Notes: a model not told the origin generated them from the letters alone. Numbered from the stretch's first letter, positions 24,621-33,146 are shown. The stretch is 34,820 nucleotides of DNA from Paraburkholderia oxyphila NBRC 105797 (GCF_000685075.1 NZ_BAYD01000108.1:1-34820); one strand, 5' to 3'. Numbers and translations are program-made.

Positions 24621-24955
24621 TGAAACTCCGTGTCCAAGAAATGCGTCGGCACCCGCGTGGCCCGGAAGGCCGCGCAGTGTCATGCCAGCGCCGGAAAACG
24701 CAAGAAATTGTTAAGCTCGATTGCGCAAATCACTGCGACAAGGCACGCTTCGCGGCAGCGGCCCTTTTTGCACCTAAGCAGCACTTGTCAAGCCGTCGCC
24801 TAGCGATGCTTCGCAAGTAGCAAAATGACTCACGCAAGCTCCCAAGCCGTCATTGTAGTAGTTGCAGGCGCGCGCCGTCCGAAGACCCTTGGCCCAGTCG
24901 GGGCCTGCGCGCGGCGCAAGGAGCCGTCCCGTTCCACTCAAGAGAGGATTGAAAA
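24621..24955. other. Divergent intergenic region apbC / OmpA-like gene
   Basis: This 335-bp region must hold promoters in both directions. A TTGTCA at 24785-24790 (plus strand) resembles a -35 box, but no good -10 follows at 16-18 bp. GAGGA at 24944-24948 is the ribosome-binding site of the OmpA-like gene. No coding sequence or strong hairpin was seen. Confidence 0.4.
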
Positions 24956-25609
24956 ATGAACACAAGAATCTTGACCCGTCTGTCCGTCTTCGCCATCGCC
25001 GGCGCGCTCGTCGCCGGCTGCGCGACCCAGCAGGGCACCAACACGGCTGTCGGCACCGGCATCGGCGCCGGCACGGGCGCCGCCATCGGCGCGATCTTCG
25101 GCGGTGGCAAGGGCGCGGCGATCGGCGCGGGCGCCGGCGCGCTGGTCGGCGGTGTGGCGGGCTACAACTGGACCGCCATTCACAACAAGCTCACGGGCGC
25201 CACCAAGGGCACCGGCACGCAGATCACCGAGCAGCCGGACGGCTCGCTCAAGCTCAACATCCCGAGCAACGTGACCTTCGACACCAACAGCTACGCGATC
25301 AAGCCGTCGTTCGCGCCGGTGCTCGACCAGGTTGCGCAGACGCTGCAGCAGAACCCGGAAGTGGTCGCGCAGGTCGTCGGCCATACGGATAACACGGGCC
25401 AGCCCGCCTACAACCAGACGCTGTCGGTCAATCGCGCCCAGAGCGTGGTGAACTACCTCGGCTCGCGCGGCGTGGCCATGCAGCGCATGGCAGCCGATGG
25501 CCGCGGCGACACCCAGCCGATCGCCGACAACAGCACCGAAGCCGGCCGCGCCGCGAACCGCCGCGTGGAAATCTACCTGCGCGCGACGGCACAGCACCAG
25601 GGCGGCTAA
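24956..25609 (+). CDS. OmpA-family outer-membrane lipoprotein with glycine zipper
   Basis: This 217-residue protein is a lipoprotein by its lipobox LVAGC (Cys22). Residues about 32-70 are a glycine-zipper region (GTGIGAGTGAAIGAIFGGG and onward). Residues about 100-212 form an OmpA C-terminal domain that binds peptidoglycan: VTFDTNSYAIKP, VVGHTDNTG with Asp145, the SVNRAQSVVNYL helix with Arg160, and GRAANRRVEI. Its architecture is like YiaD-type proteins, tethering the outer membrane to the cell wall. GAGGA 7 bp before the ATG supports the start. Two stem-loops follow the stop codon. Confidence 0.92.
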   Translation: MNTRILTRLSVFAIAGALVAGCATQQGTNTAVGTGIGAGTGAAIGAIFGGGKGAAIGAGAGALVGGVAGYNWTAIHNKLTGATKGTGTQITEQPDGSLKLNIPSNVTFDTNSYAIKPSFAPVLDQVAQTLQQNPEVVAQVVGHTDNTGQPAYNQTLSVNRAQSVVNYLGSRGVAMQRMAADGRGDTQPIADNSTEAGRAANRRVEIYLRATAQHQGG

Positions 25610-25624
25610 GCGCTCCGGGCGGCA

Positions 25625-25653
25625 CCGCAAGTTGCAGCACACGCAACTTGCGG
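25625..25653 (+). other. Stem-loop just after the OmpA-like gene
   Basis: A perfect 11-bp stem CCGCAAGTTGC/GCAACTTGCGG with loop AGCACAC lies 16 bp after the stop codon. It has no T-tract. It may protect the mRNA 3' end or work with the next hairpin. Confidence 0.6.
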
Positions 25654-25681
25654 CGCGCAACGCGAAAACAGCGACAGGACG

Positions 25682-25709
25682 AGCGGGACGGCTGCAAAGT
25701 CGTCCCGCT
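25682..25709 (+). terminator. Probable terminator of the OmpA-like gene
   Basis: A 9-bp stem AGCGGGACG/CGTCCCGCT with a 10-nt loop is followed by TGCATTTCT, a weak U-rich tail. Confidence 0.5.
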
Positions 25710-25845
25710 TGCATTTCTGCCCGAGCGAGGCGGCTGCAATCGGGCCGGACATCGGCGCCGGGAATGTCCCGCAAGCCTGGCCAGCCGGCGGAGTCGGCAA
25801 AGCGAAAAATTTTTCGAACTCTCTTTCAACTCCGCTGTCTTTCTT

Positions 25846-25930
25846 TACGGTACGTGTGCGGTTACGCCGCCACGTCACCATTCTCCTCTTGTCGTTGTTG
25901 CTCCGGGGCCATCCTGCCCCGGTTTTTTTT
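25846..25930 (+). ncRNA. Candidate small RNA (or leader) with anti-Shine-Dalgarno stretch
   Basis: The 548-bp gap between the OmpA-like gene and metG contains a structured segment. A first hairpin at 25852-25875 pairs ACGTG-(T bulge)-GCGG with CCGC-CACGT. A pyrimidine-rich single-stranded stretch follows (25876-25902) containing CCATTCTCCTCTTG (25878-25891). Last comes a CCGGGGC/GCCCCGG terminator hairpin (25903-25922) with eight T residues (25923-25930). The middle stretch is complementary to a GAGGAGA-AUGG type ribosome-binding site and start codon. The terminator is 294 bp after the OmpA-like stop and 228 bp before metG, too far to belong simply to either. The 5' end is a guess: only a weak TACGGT at 25846-25851 is seen. 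An AT-rich palindrome, CGAAAAATTTTTCG, lies upstream at 25803-25816. Confidence 0.55.
25903..25930 (+). terminator. Intrinsic terminator with eight T residues upstream of metG
   Basis: A 7-bp GC stem (25903-25909 with 25916-25922), loop CATCCT, is followed by an uninterrupted T8. It ends the candidate small RNA or prematurely terminates a long metG leader. Confidence 0.9.
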
Positions 25931-26111
25931 GCCCGCGATATTTGCAGACGTCGAGCCGCACGGCCTGCACGCATGGGTTCAACGCAAAGCGCGCATCCCC
26001 TTGGCGAATGCACGGCGCATTGGCGGCGATCTCGTCTCCGGCCCAGCTCGCGCACCGGCCCCGGCGTTTGCGCGGCGCCTGGCGTCCGAACTCGCCGCCC
26101 GCCCACCCTGC

Positions 26112-26117
26112 TAAAAT
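26112..26117 (+). promoter_or_regulatory. Candidate -10 box of metG
   Basis: TAAAAT lies 46 bp before the metG start codon and downstream of the T8 terminator, so metG probably has its own promoter here. No good -35 hexamer is visible. Confidence 0.4.
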
Positions 26118-26157
26118 CGACGTTTCGACCTCCCGCATCTCCGGAACCCCCTCACCT

Positions 26158-28314
26158 ATGTCAGCACCCGCCACCGACCTCGTTGCAGCCGGCGCGCCTG
26201 CCACCTCCAGCGGCCGCCGCCAGATTCTCGTCACGTCTGCTCTGCCCTATGCCAACGGGCAGATCCACATCGGCCATCTGGTCGAGTACATCCAGACGGA
26301 CATCTGGGTTCGCGCGTTGCGAATGCATGGCCACGAGGTCTATTACGTCGGTGCCGACGACACCCACGGCACGCCCGTCATGCTGCGCGCCGAGAAGGAA
26401 GGCCTCACGCCGCAGCAACTGATCGCGCGCGTCTGGCAGGAGCACAAGCGCGATTTCGACAGCTTCGGCGTGTCGTTCGACAACTACTACTCGACGGACT
26501 CCGACGAGAACCGTGTGCTCTCGGAATCGGTGTACCTGGCGCTCAAGGAAGCGGACCTCATCGAGACGCGCGACATCGAGCAGGCCTACGACCCGGTCAA
26601 GAACATGTTCCTGCCGGACCGCTTCATCAAGGGCGAGTGCCCGAAGTGCGGCGCGAAGGACCAGTACGGTGACAGCTGCGAAGTGTGCGGCTCGACCTAT
26701 GCGCCCACCGACCTGAAGAATCCGTACTCGGTGGTCTCCGGCGCGACGCCCATCCGCAAGACCTCGACGCACTACTTCTTCCGCCTCTCGGACCCGCGCT
26801 GCGAGCAGTTCCTGCGCGGCTGGGTGAGCGGCCTCGCGCAGCCCGAAGCCACCAACAAGATGCGCGAGTGGCTCGGCGACGCGGGCGAGTCGAAGCTCGC
26901 CGACTGGGACATCTCGCGCGACGCGCCGTACTTCGGCTTCGAGATCCCGGGCGCGCCCGGCAAGTACTTCTACGTGTGGCTCGACGCGCCCGTGGGCTAC
27001 TACGCGAGCTTCAAGAACCTGTGCGAACAGCGCGGTCTCGACTTCGGCGCGTGGGTCAAGGCCGATTCGAAGACCGAGCAGTACCACTTCATCGGCAAGG
27101 ACATCCTGTACTTCCACACGCTGTTCTGGCCGGCGATGCTCCAGTTCTCGGGCCATCGCACGCCCACCAACGTGTTCGCGCACGGCTTCCTCACGGTGGA
27201 CGGCGCGAAGATGTCGAAGTCGCGCGGCACCTTCATCACCGCGCAAAGCTATATCGACACGGGCCTGAACCCCGAGTGGCTGCGCTACTACTTCGCGGCC
27301 AAGCTCAACAGCTCGATGGAAGACCTCGACCTGAACCTCGAGGACTTCCAGGCGCGCGTGAACAGCGACCTCGTCGGCAAGTACATCAACATCGCGAGCC
27401 GCGCGGCGGGCTTCCTGATCAAGCGCTTCGAGGGCCGCGTGCAGGACAGCGCGATGAATCATCCGCTCATCGAGCAGGTGCGCGCCGCCATTCCGGAGAT
27501 CGCCGCGAACTACGAGGCGCGCGAGTACAGCCGCGCGCTGCGTCACACGATGGAGCTCGCCGATGCGGTGAACGTCTACGTCGATACGGCCAAGCCGTGG
27601 GAACTGGCGAAGGATCCGGCGAACGCCGTGGCGCTGCACGAGACCTGCAGCGTGAGCCTCGAAGCGTTCCGCCTGCTCTCGCTCGCGCTAAAGCCGGTGC
27701 TGCCCACGCTCGCTGAAGGCGTCGAGCAGTTCTTCGCCATCGCGCCGCTCACGTGGGCCGATGCGGGCAAGGCGCTCTCGTCGCAACAGCCAATCAACGC
27801 CTACAAGCACCTGATGACGCGCGTCGATCCCAAGCAGATCGAAGCCCTGCTCGCCGCCAACCGCGACTCGCTGCAAGCCGCCGAGGCACCCGCTGCCGCC
27901 GCCGATGCGAGCAAGAAGTCGAAGGCATCGAAGGAAGCGAAGAAGGCCGAGCCGCAAGTTTCCGGTGAACCGGAAGTCATCTCCATCGACGACTTCGCGA
28001 AAATCGACCTGCGCGTGGCGCTGATCGTCGATTGCAATGTCGTCGAAGGCTCGGACAAGCTGTTGCAGCTCACGCTCGACGCGGGCGAAGGCCGCACGCG
28101 CAACGTGTTCTCGGGCATCCGTTCCGCGTACAAACCCGAGGACCTCAAGGGCAAGCTCACGGTGATGGTCGCCAACCTCGCGCCGCGCAAGATGAAGTTC
28201 GGTCTCTCGGAAGGCATGGTGCTCGCGGCTTCTTCCGCCGATGAGAAGGCCGAACCGGGCCTCTATATTCTCGAGCCGCATAGCGGCGCGAAGCCGGGAA
28301 TGCGGGTGCGGTAA
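26158..28314 (+). CDS. metG: Methionyl-tRNA synthetase
   Basis: This 718-residue class I aminoacyl-tRNA synthetase charges tRNA-Met. HIGH is at residues 37-40 and KMSKS at 351-355. The zinc knuckle has two CxxC pairs, Cys161/Cys164 (CPKC) and Cys174/Cys177 (CEVC), typical of the E. coli-type MetG. After the anticodon-binding helical domain comes a Lys/Ala-rich linker (about residues 575-605). The C-terminal EMAP-II-like tRNA-binding domain follows (about 612-718, IDDFAKIDLRVALIV onward), which also mediates dimerisation. The frame is open far upstream, but homology begins after the ATG at 26158; no clear ribosome-binding sequence precedes it. Confidence 0.97.
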   Translation: MSAPATDLVAAGAPATSSGRRQILVTSALPYANGQIHIGHLVEYIQTDIWVRALRMHGHEVYYVGADDTHGTPVMLRAEKEGLTPQQLIARVWQEHKRDFDSFGVSFDNYYSTDSDENRVLSESVYLALKEADLIETRDIEQAYDPVKNMFLPDRFIKGECPKCGAKDQYGDSCEVCGSTYAPTDLKNPYSVVSGATPIRKTSTHYFFRLSDPRCEQFLRGWVSGLAQPEATNKMREWLGDAGESKLADWDISRDAPYFGFEIPGAPGKYFYVWLDAPVGYYASFKNLCEQRGLDFGAWVKADSKTEQYHFIGKDILYFHTLFWPAMLQFSGHRTPTNVFAHGFLTVDGAKMSKSRGTFITAQSYIDTGLNPEWLRYYFAAKLNSSMEDLDLNLEDFQARVNSDLVGKYINIASRAAGFLIKRFEGRVQDSAMNHPLIEQVRAAIPEIAANYEAREYSRALRHTMELADAVNVYVDTAKPWELAKDPANAVALHETCSVSLEAFRLLSLALKPVLPTLAEGVEQFFAIAPLTWADAGKALSSQQPINAYKHLMTRVDPKQIEALLAANRDSLQAAEAPAAAADASKKSKASKEAKKAEPQVSGEPEVISIDDFAKIDLRVALIVDCNVVEGSDKLLQLTLDAGEGRTRNVFSGIRSAYKPEDLKGKLTVMVANLAPRKMKFGLSEGMVLAASSADEKAEPGLYILEPHSGAKPGMRVR

Positions 28315-28342
28315 GGTCCGCGTTGCGACCCAGTTGCAGGCG

Positions 28343-28374
28343 AAAAGGCACACCATGAAGGTGTGCCTTTTTTT
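28343..28374. terminator. Terminator between metG and the pilus operon
   Basis: A 12-bp stem AAAAGGCACACC/GGTGTGCCTTTT with loop ATGAA ends in seven T residues (28368-28374) on the plus strand. The AAAA at the left side also gives a short T-run on the minus strand, so it may end the convergent pilus transcript too. Confidence 0.92.
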
Positions 28375-28445
28375 GAATGCCCATCACACTGTCTGGACCT
28401 TCAACCCCTCCCTCGCCACGCCGTTGCCGCGCGGTGAGCCATTGA

Positions 28446-29531
28446 CTACTGATACGAAATGGTCAGCGTCATGGTCGCATTGGCGGGACCCGCAGTCACC
28501 GTGCCCGTGCGGTAATAGCGCGCCGTGAGAGGAATGGTGTAATTCCCGCCAGTGGCGCTGTTGTAGCCGCTCAAGGTGGTCGACGTCGAGAGCGGGAAAA
28601 CTGCGCCCGAATTGTTGAACAACTCAATGCCGACTCCCGATGCGGAAGGGTTTCCACCAAGCGCCGCTACATTGGTCGCCACGGTTCCGCTGGTCGGATC
28701 GATACGGTACTGGATGCCGTGAATCTGCCCCGCCTGCGTGCCCGACACCGCGGTACCACCCGGGCAATTGAGCAACTGGATATTGAATCCCGCCGGGTTC
28801 GGCGAGAGCGAACCGACATTCGGAAAATCCGTAGTCTTGAACGTGCCCATTGGAACGCTGACATCGGGTGTGGTGCAGGTCAGCGTCGTGACATTGACTG
28901 GCGATATCGCAAAAGTTTGCGTGCCGCCGCTAGTACCGCCGTTCACCGGATAGTTGTAGTACGTAGCCACGGTGCCGGACAGCGTTCCCGGCGTGATATC
29001 GCCGATCTTCACGAGTGCTACCGCCATCTGGCCGCCAGCGTTCCCCGTCTGCTTGCCGCCAACCAATTGCTGACAACCCGTATAGGTGCTGCCGAGGGTC
29101 GCCCACGAATCCCAACCGGCAAGACAGCCAGCGGAGAAGGACCCATAGTGATGGGCGGCCAACGCCAGACCCACTCCGGCAACATTGGTTGGAAATACGC
29201 TTATCGCGACACCGTTGTAGGTCGTGGTATAGCTCGTAGCCGCGCCGGACACGATGCCTGAGGTCCCAAACTGGAATATCACGCCATCATTGGCGACATT
29301 GAGCGTGCATGACCAGTAATTGGTTGTTGCAGACGAACTGACCCAGTTGGTCAGCAACGAACCATTCGGCAAATCTCGCGCCGCAGCCACCTGAGACGGC
29401 AGCGTCAGCGTCCAGGTATTGGCAGCGCCGGTGCAACTAGATGCGGCCCACCCAAAGACGGGAAAAAAAACTAAACCCAAAACAATCCAGCGACGCAGCT
29501 TGAAAAGCAGATTGAAACCTGTGTTGTACAT
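28446..29531 (-). CDS. Two-domain chaperone-usher tip adhesin
   Basis: This 361-residue secreted protein has the layout of FimH-like tip adhesins. It has a signal peptide (residues about 1-33, ending FGWAA), an N-terminal receptor-binding-like domain (about 35-210), then a C-terminal pilin domain (about 230-361). The pilin domain has the usual cysteine pair (LTCTTPD and LLNCPGG) and a C-terminal strand ending ...TLTISYQ with penultimate Tyr for chaperone binding. Four further cysteines lie in the N-terminal domain, which I cannot assign to a lectin family. It is the last gene of the operon. A TTG at 29555 is an alternative start, but ATG 29531 gives a better signal peptide. A T8 run lies within the signal peptide codons. 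This stretch is visibly less GC-rich than the core genes. Confidence 0.85.
   Translation of the reverse strand: MYNTGFNLLFKLRRWIVLGLVFFPVFGWAASSCTGAANTWTLTLPSQVAAARDLPNGSLLTNWVSSSATTNYWSCTLNVANDGVIFQFGTSGIVSGAATSYTTTYNGVAISVFPTNVAGVGLALAAHHYGSFSAGCLAGWDSWATLGSTYTGCQQLVGGKQTGNAGGQMAVALVKIGDITPGTLSGTVATYYNYPVNGGTSGGTQTFAISPVNVTTLTCTTPDVSVPMGTFKTTDFPNVGSLSPNPAGFNIQLLNCPGGTAVSGTQAGQIHGIQYRIDPTSGTVATNVAALGGNPSASGVGIELFNNSGAVFPLSTSTTLSGYNSATGGNYTIPLTARYYRTGTVTAGPANATMTLTISYQ
29463..29470 (-). repeat. T8 homopolymer in the adhesin signal-peptide codons
   Basis: The coding strand reads GTT TTT TTT CCC (residues Val21-Phe22-Phe23-Pro24), an uninterrupted run of eight T residues. Gain or loss of one base would shift the frame near the start of the adhesin. 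Confidence 0.85.
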
Positions 29532-29602
29532 ATTTTGGCGATCGAGGCGGGCCAATCACGGCTCGCGAGCGCAAGCACGATTGACCCATCAGAATTATTT
29601 AC

Positions 29603-30127
29603 TCAGTTGTACGTGAAATTTACAGTTGCCGTAGCCGACACGGTGCCCGCCGTCAGCGTGCCGAGCCGGTAAAACTGGGCGACGAATGGAACCGTCATTG
29701 CGTTCGTGCTATCCACCGCGCCGAGCGTGATCGCGCTATTGAGCACGACCGGCGTGCCTGTGGTCGCGCCCACGCTGCCCGCCCGCAGAATCTGCACGCC
29801 GATCTGCGTGGCCGTGCCCGTGTTCTTCAGCACGCTCGCAACCGTGTCCGTCGTGCCCGCCACGGTCATCGTCACGCTCGTTCCAGCGGCACAGTTGACG
29901 AGTTTCAGCGAGAACGCAGTGGGATTGCTCGTGCTGCCGACGGCAGCGAAGTTCATGATCTGCGCGCTTCCCAGCGGCACGGTCTGATTGGCCGTGGAGC
30001 TGTCGATGTCGCACGAGGGCTGCCGGATCGTGCCGGTGAAATTCAGGTTCGCGTCGGCTGCGAACGCAGATCCCGCAACGGTCACGACAAGAACGGCGAG
30101 GAACAGTCGAAGGCTAAGCTTGTTCAT
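29603..30127 (-). CDS. Fimbrial pilin subunit (type 1 family), second copy
   Basis: This 174-residue secreted pilin has a signal peptide cleaved near residue 23 (GSAFA followed by ADANL). Its Ig-like pilin domain has the conserved cysteine pair (RQPSCDID and KLVNCAAG) and the C-terminal strand ATVNFTYN with penultimate Tyr. The N-terminal NLNFTGTI segment supplies the donor strand inserted into the next subunit. A GAGAG sequence precedes the ATG. Between usher and adhesin genes, this position suits a minor or adaptor subunit linking the tip adhesin to the rod, though its size and sequence would also fit a major subunit. Confidence 0.9.
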   Translation of the reverse strand: MNKLSLRLFLAVLVVTVAGSAFAADANLNFTGTIRQPSCDIDSSTANQTVPLGSAQIMNFAAVGSTSNPTAFSLKLVNCAAGTSVTMTVAGTTDTVASVLKNTGTATQIGVQILRAGSVGATTGTPVVLNSAITLGAVDSTNAMTVPFVAQFYRLGTLTAGTVSATATVNFTYN

Positions 30128-30151
30128 ATGATCTCTCTACAGATTGCATTC

Positions 30152-30167
30152 GAACGCCACGGCGTTC
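30152..30167 (-). other. Small stem-loop between usher and second pilin genes
   Basis: GAACGCC and GGCGTTC are separated by AC, forming a 6-7 bp hairpin in the mRNA 24 nt upstream of the pilin start codon. It may influence translation or mRNA stability. Confidence 0.35.
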
Positions 30168-30202
30168 CTGCATGGGCCTGACGACGGTAATGGACAAAAG
30201 GC

Positions 30203-32938
30203 TCACTCACAGGCCGCATCCGCAAACACCGTCTCCGCCGGCTTGTCCTTCTGCGCCACCGGCAGCGAATAGCGCACCTTGCAGCTTTGCCCGATGCCCT
30301 CGCCCCACTTCACCGTCAGGTCGCCGCCCGCGTCCTTGCTGTAGAACATCGCGCGGCTGCCCTGGCTGACCGTGCCGACACTATTGCCGCGGGTATCCAG
30401 CACGTCCGCGCCAAACGGCACGCTCTCGCCGTTCACGCGGCGCAAGCGCATCACCATCGCGCGGCCGCGATAGTCCGTGTCGAACTTCACGCGCACCACC
30501 GCGCCCGCCGTCGGCGCGAAGTTCTGCTCCGTGCTCTTGAGCTCGACGCCCATCGGCAGGCCCTTCGTATCGATATCCACGGCGTTCAGCGAGTAAGGCT
30601 GCATGCCCGCGACGACCGCATGGCCGCGCGCGTCCACGCGCACGCCCGGCGAGCTCGCCACGCGCGCGCCCACGGCGTCCTTCGCCTCGATGACCGCGAA
30701 CGTGTCGCCGGTCTGCGGCGTGAGCACCACGCCGTCCTGGTACGCGACGATCGTGCCCGTGACGCCGGCTCCGGCCTGGGTATAGCCGTTCCCATAGCCG
30801 GCGTTCGCACGCATCTGCGTGTACTGGCTCAGATACCCGGCGTTCGCACTGATGCTGCCGTTGTTCGCGTTACCCGACGTGTAGCCGGCCGTGACGCCAT
30901 AGCTGAAGGCGTTGTCGACGCCCGCCGTACCCGTGAACGTTTCCTGGATCTGGTTGCTGTTATCGCGCGAATCGTGCGTATAGCTCGTGTTCGAGTTCGC
31001 GATCTTCATGCCGATATCGAGCGGAATGCTCAGGTTCACCATCACGCGAGTGTCCCAGCGCCCCGAATCGACGTCGAGCGCGCGCGAAGCCGAAACGCCC
31101 AGCCCCACGCGGCGAATATTGGTGTTGTAGCCGACCTGATACGAGGTATCGCGGTTCGCCTTGTTCCAGTAGTTCTGCGTATAGCCGGACAGATAGACCG
31201 AGCCCCACGAATTCAGGTTTTGATTGAGCGTGACCTGAAGCCGGCCTTTCTGGATGCCGTTGTTCGTGTTGTCGATGCCGCGCTGCGAGAGGTCACGCAA
31301 ATTCATCGCGTCCGTGAGACTCAGGAAGCCGCTCGTGGAATAGCGGTAGGCCGCCAGCGTCACGTTGGTGTCGGTGGGCGCGAAGACGCGCGAGTACGAA
31401 ATGCGCAAGCTCTGCCCGCTGCGTCCCGGCAGGTTTTTCAGATTCGTGTTCGCCTGCGTGACGTCGGCCGCGAAGGCGCCGATGGGAGTATCAAGCGCCG
31501 CGCCGAGTGCGCCGGAAAGATAGCCGTCGGCGACGATCGTGCCGCCATACAGCGTGACGAAATTGTTGATGCCGCGCTGCACGCCCGCTTCGAAGACGAA
31601 CGGCTGGCTTTGCGCGCTCGCATCGCGGTACTGGCCAGCCGCTACGCTGTAGCGCCAGCGGCCCTCGCGCAGCGCGTTCACTGGCGCGGCGTACGGCACC
31701 ACGGACACCCGCTGGCTGCCATCGGCCTCGGTCACGACGACCTTGAGGTCGCCGCCATAGCCAGTCGGATAGAGGTCGTCGATCTCGAACGGCCCCGGTG
31801 CGACCGTCGTTTCGTAGATGATGTTGCCGTTCTGCCGGATCTCGACCTTCGCGTTGGTGTTCGCGATCCCGCGCACGGTCGGCGCATAGCCGCGCTGCGA
31901 CTCGGGGTACATGCGGTCGTCGGTGCCGAGCTGCACACCGCGCACGCCGAAGCTGTCGAATATCGTGCCGTCCGTGTACGAATCGCCGAGTGTGAGCTGG
32001 CTCTTGATGGGCGTGAACGAGCGCTGCAGATAAGTCTGCATGCTCTGGAAGTGGGTGCCCGCGCCCGTGGTGGTCGTGACGTTGCCGTTGTAGCGAAAGC
32101 GCCAGGCGCCGAAGTTGACGCCGGCCGTCATGCCCAGGTAGCCCTGCGTGGTCGACAACCCGCTGCCGTTCGTGTGATAGACGTTGGCGTTGTACTGGAA
32201 CGTCGCCGCCGGCACGCCGTCATCCCAGAACTTCGGGTCGACCCAGCCGCGCGCATTGCGGCTCATCATCGCCTGCGGAATGCTCACGTCGAGCCGCTGC
32301 TCGCCCATGTCGAACGTCGCGCTCGCCTGCGGGATCAAGCTGGGCAGCAGCGCACCCGCGCCGCCATGGTCCGCGGCGTCGAGCTGCGCGCGCGCCGTGT
32401 CGGACAGGCGCGTCAGGTCGACGCCCGAGCGCGCAAGCAGATCGCGGTCGAAGACCGGCTGGACGTCGTGCCTGGCGGCATCGACTTCGCGCAGGTTGAC
32501 GTCGGTGACGCCAATCCACACGTCGTTCACATAGAGCGCCGCGCGATAGTGGCCCGGCAGCGCGACATTGCCCTTGCCGAAGCGGGAAATGTCCATGCTC
32601 GCCGCGCTGCCGCCGGTCAGGAACTGCGCGTTGAACTCCACGGTTTGCGGCGCTTGCGCGGCGGATGCGGATGCGGATGCGGATGCGGATGCGGATGAGG
32701 CCGCCACGCCCATCACGTTCGGCACGGCAATCGCATCGGCGGGTGTGGGCGGCACGGCGCCCGCTACAGCGGTAGAGGCGCCCTGCGCCGGCTGCGCGGC
32801 CATCTCTGCGTCCGCAAGGCCATCCGCGAAAGCGTGCGAAGCCGTAAAGGCGAGCAGCACCGCGGCGCCAACCTGACTCAGGTGAAGGGAATCGGCACCA
32901 GAATGCCTGGGTTTGGGTTTCGAATTGCAATTACACAT
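30203..32938 (-). CDS. Outer-membrane usher of the chaperone-usher pilus
   Basis: This 911-residue PapC/FimD-family usher forms the outer-membrane pore through which pilins are polymerised. After the signal peptide (ending near SHAFA) comes an unusual low-complexity stretch of about 60 residues rich in Ala, Pro and Ser, with a Ser-Ala repeat. The N-terminal chaperone-binding domain then begins at VEFNAQFLTGG. The 24-strand barrel with its plug follows, including the family segment VAPGPFEIDDLYPTGYGGDLKV. The C-terminal domains end with a cysteine pair (GQSCKV and ADAACE). The start is uncertain: ATG 32938 gives a compact signal peptide but no ribosome-binding site. ATG 32989 has GGAGGG 11 bp upstream and gives a longer leader. 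The frame is open to 33052. Confidence 0.9.
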   Translation of the reverse strand: MCNCNSKPKPRHSGADSLHLSQVGAAVLLAFTASHAFADGLADAEMAAQPAQGASTAVAGAVPPTPADAIAVPNVMGVAASSASASASASASAAQAPQTVEFNAQFLTGGSAASMDISRFGKGNVALPGHYRAALYVNDVWIGVTDVNLREVDAARHDVQPVFDRDLLARSGVDLTRLSDTARAQLDAADHGGAGALLPSLIPQASATFDMGEQRLDVSIPQAMMSRNARGWVDPKFWDDGVPAATFQYNANVYHTNGSGLSTTQGYLGMTAGVNFGAWRFRYNGNVTTTTGAGTHFQSMQTYLQRSFTPIKSQLTLGDSYTDGTIFDSFGVRGVQLGTDDRMYPESQRGYAPTVRGIANTNAKVEIRQNGNIIYETTVAPGPFEIDDLYPTGYGGDLKVVVTEADGSQRVSVVPYAAPVNALREGRWRYSVAAGQYRDASAQSQPFVFEAGVQRGINNFVTLYGGTIVADGYLSGALGAALDTPIGAFAADVTQANTNLKNLPGRSGQSLRISYSRVFAPTDTNVTLAAYRYSTSGFLSLTDAMNLRDLSQRGIDNTNNGIQKGRLQVTLNQNLNSWGSVYLSGYTQNYWNKANRDTSYQVGYNTNIRRVGLGVSASRALDVDSGRWDTRVMVNLSIPLDIGMKIANSNTSYTHDSRDNSNQIQETFTGTAGVDNAFSYGVTAGYTSGNANNGSISANAGYLSQYTQMRANAGYGNGYTQAGAGVTGTIVAYQDGVVLTPQTGDTFAVIEAKDAVGARVASSPGVRVDARGHAVVAGMQPYSLNAVDIDTKGLPMGVELKSTEQNFAPTAGAVVRVKFDTDYRGRAMVMRLRRVNGESVPFGADVLDTRGNSVGTVSQGSRAMFYSKDAGGDLTVKWGEGIGQSCKVRYSLPVAQKDKPAETVFADAACE
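32661..32696 (-). repeat. Six tandem copies of a hexanucleotide inside the usher gene
   Basis: GCGGAT is repeated six times without error on the plus strand; on the coding strand it yields alternating Ser-Ala. It lies between the signal peptide and the N-terminal domain. Copy-number change keeps the frame and would only alter linker length. Confidence 0.95.
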
Positions 32939-33119
32939 GGCGAGCCGGATTCGCAGGCAATAGGGGGCCCTGCCGATGCGTCCAGCCATCCACGCACGGA
33001 CCCTCCAGCTCGCGATGTTCGAATGTTGTTGTGCACGTGCGCCGGGATTCATGCCCCGCCCGGCGCCGCGTTGTCCGGTTGACGAAGGCTTCGTAGTCCT
33101 TCTCGGTGTCGATCTCTTC

Positions 33120-33140
33120 GGCCTGCGGCTCGCGCAGGCC
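33120..33140 (-). other. Stem-loop between chaperone and usher genes
   Basis: A perfect 8-bp stem GGCCTGCG/CGCAGGCC with loop GCTCG lies 6 nt after the chaperone stop codon. No U-tract follows, so it more likely affects mRNA processing or stability than termination. The chaperone-usher gap otherwise shows no gene. Confidence 0.5.
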
Positions 33141-33146
33141 GCGGCG

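Noticed and set aside
24621..24683. Longer apbC start at 24683
   Set aside because: The 21 extra residues lack conservation features, whereas ATG 24620 has a well-spaced GGAG and starts the family domain.
25648..26157. In-frame 170-codon upstream extension of metG
   Set aside because: It runs across a terminator with eight T residues and two hairpins, and MetG homology begins only after the ATG at 26158.
25846..26157. Methionine or SAM riboswitch or T-box ahead of metG
   Set aside because: No SAM or T-box core motif was seen, and those leaders are not expected for metG in betaproteobacteria.
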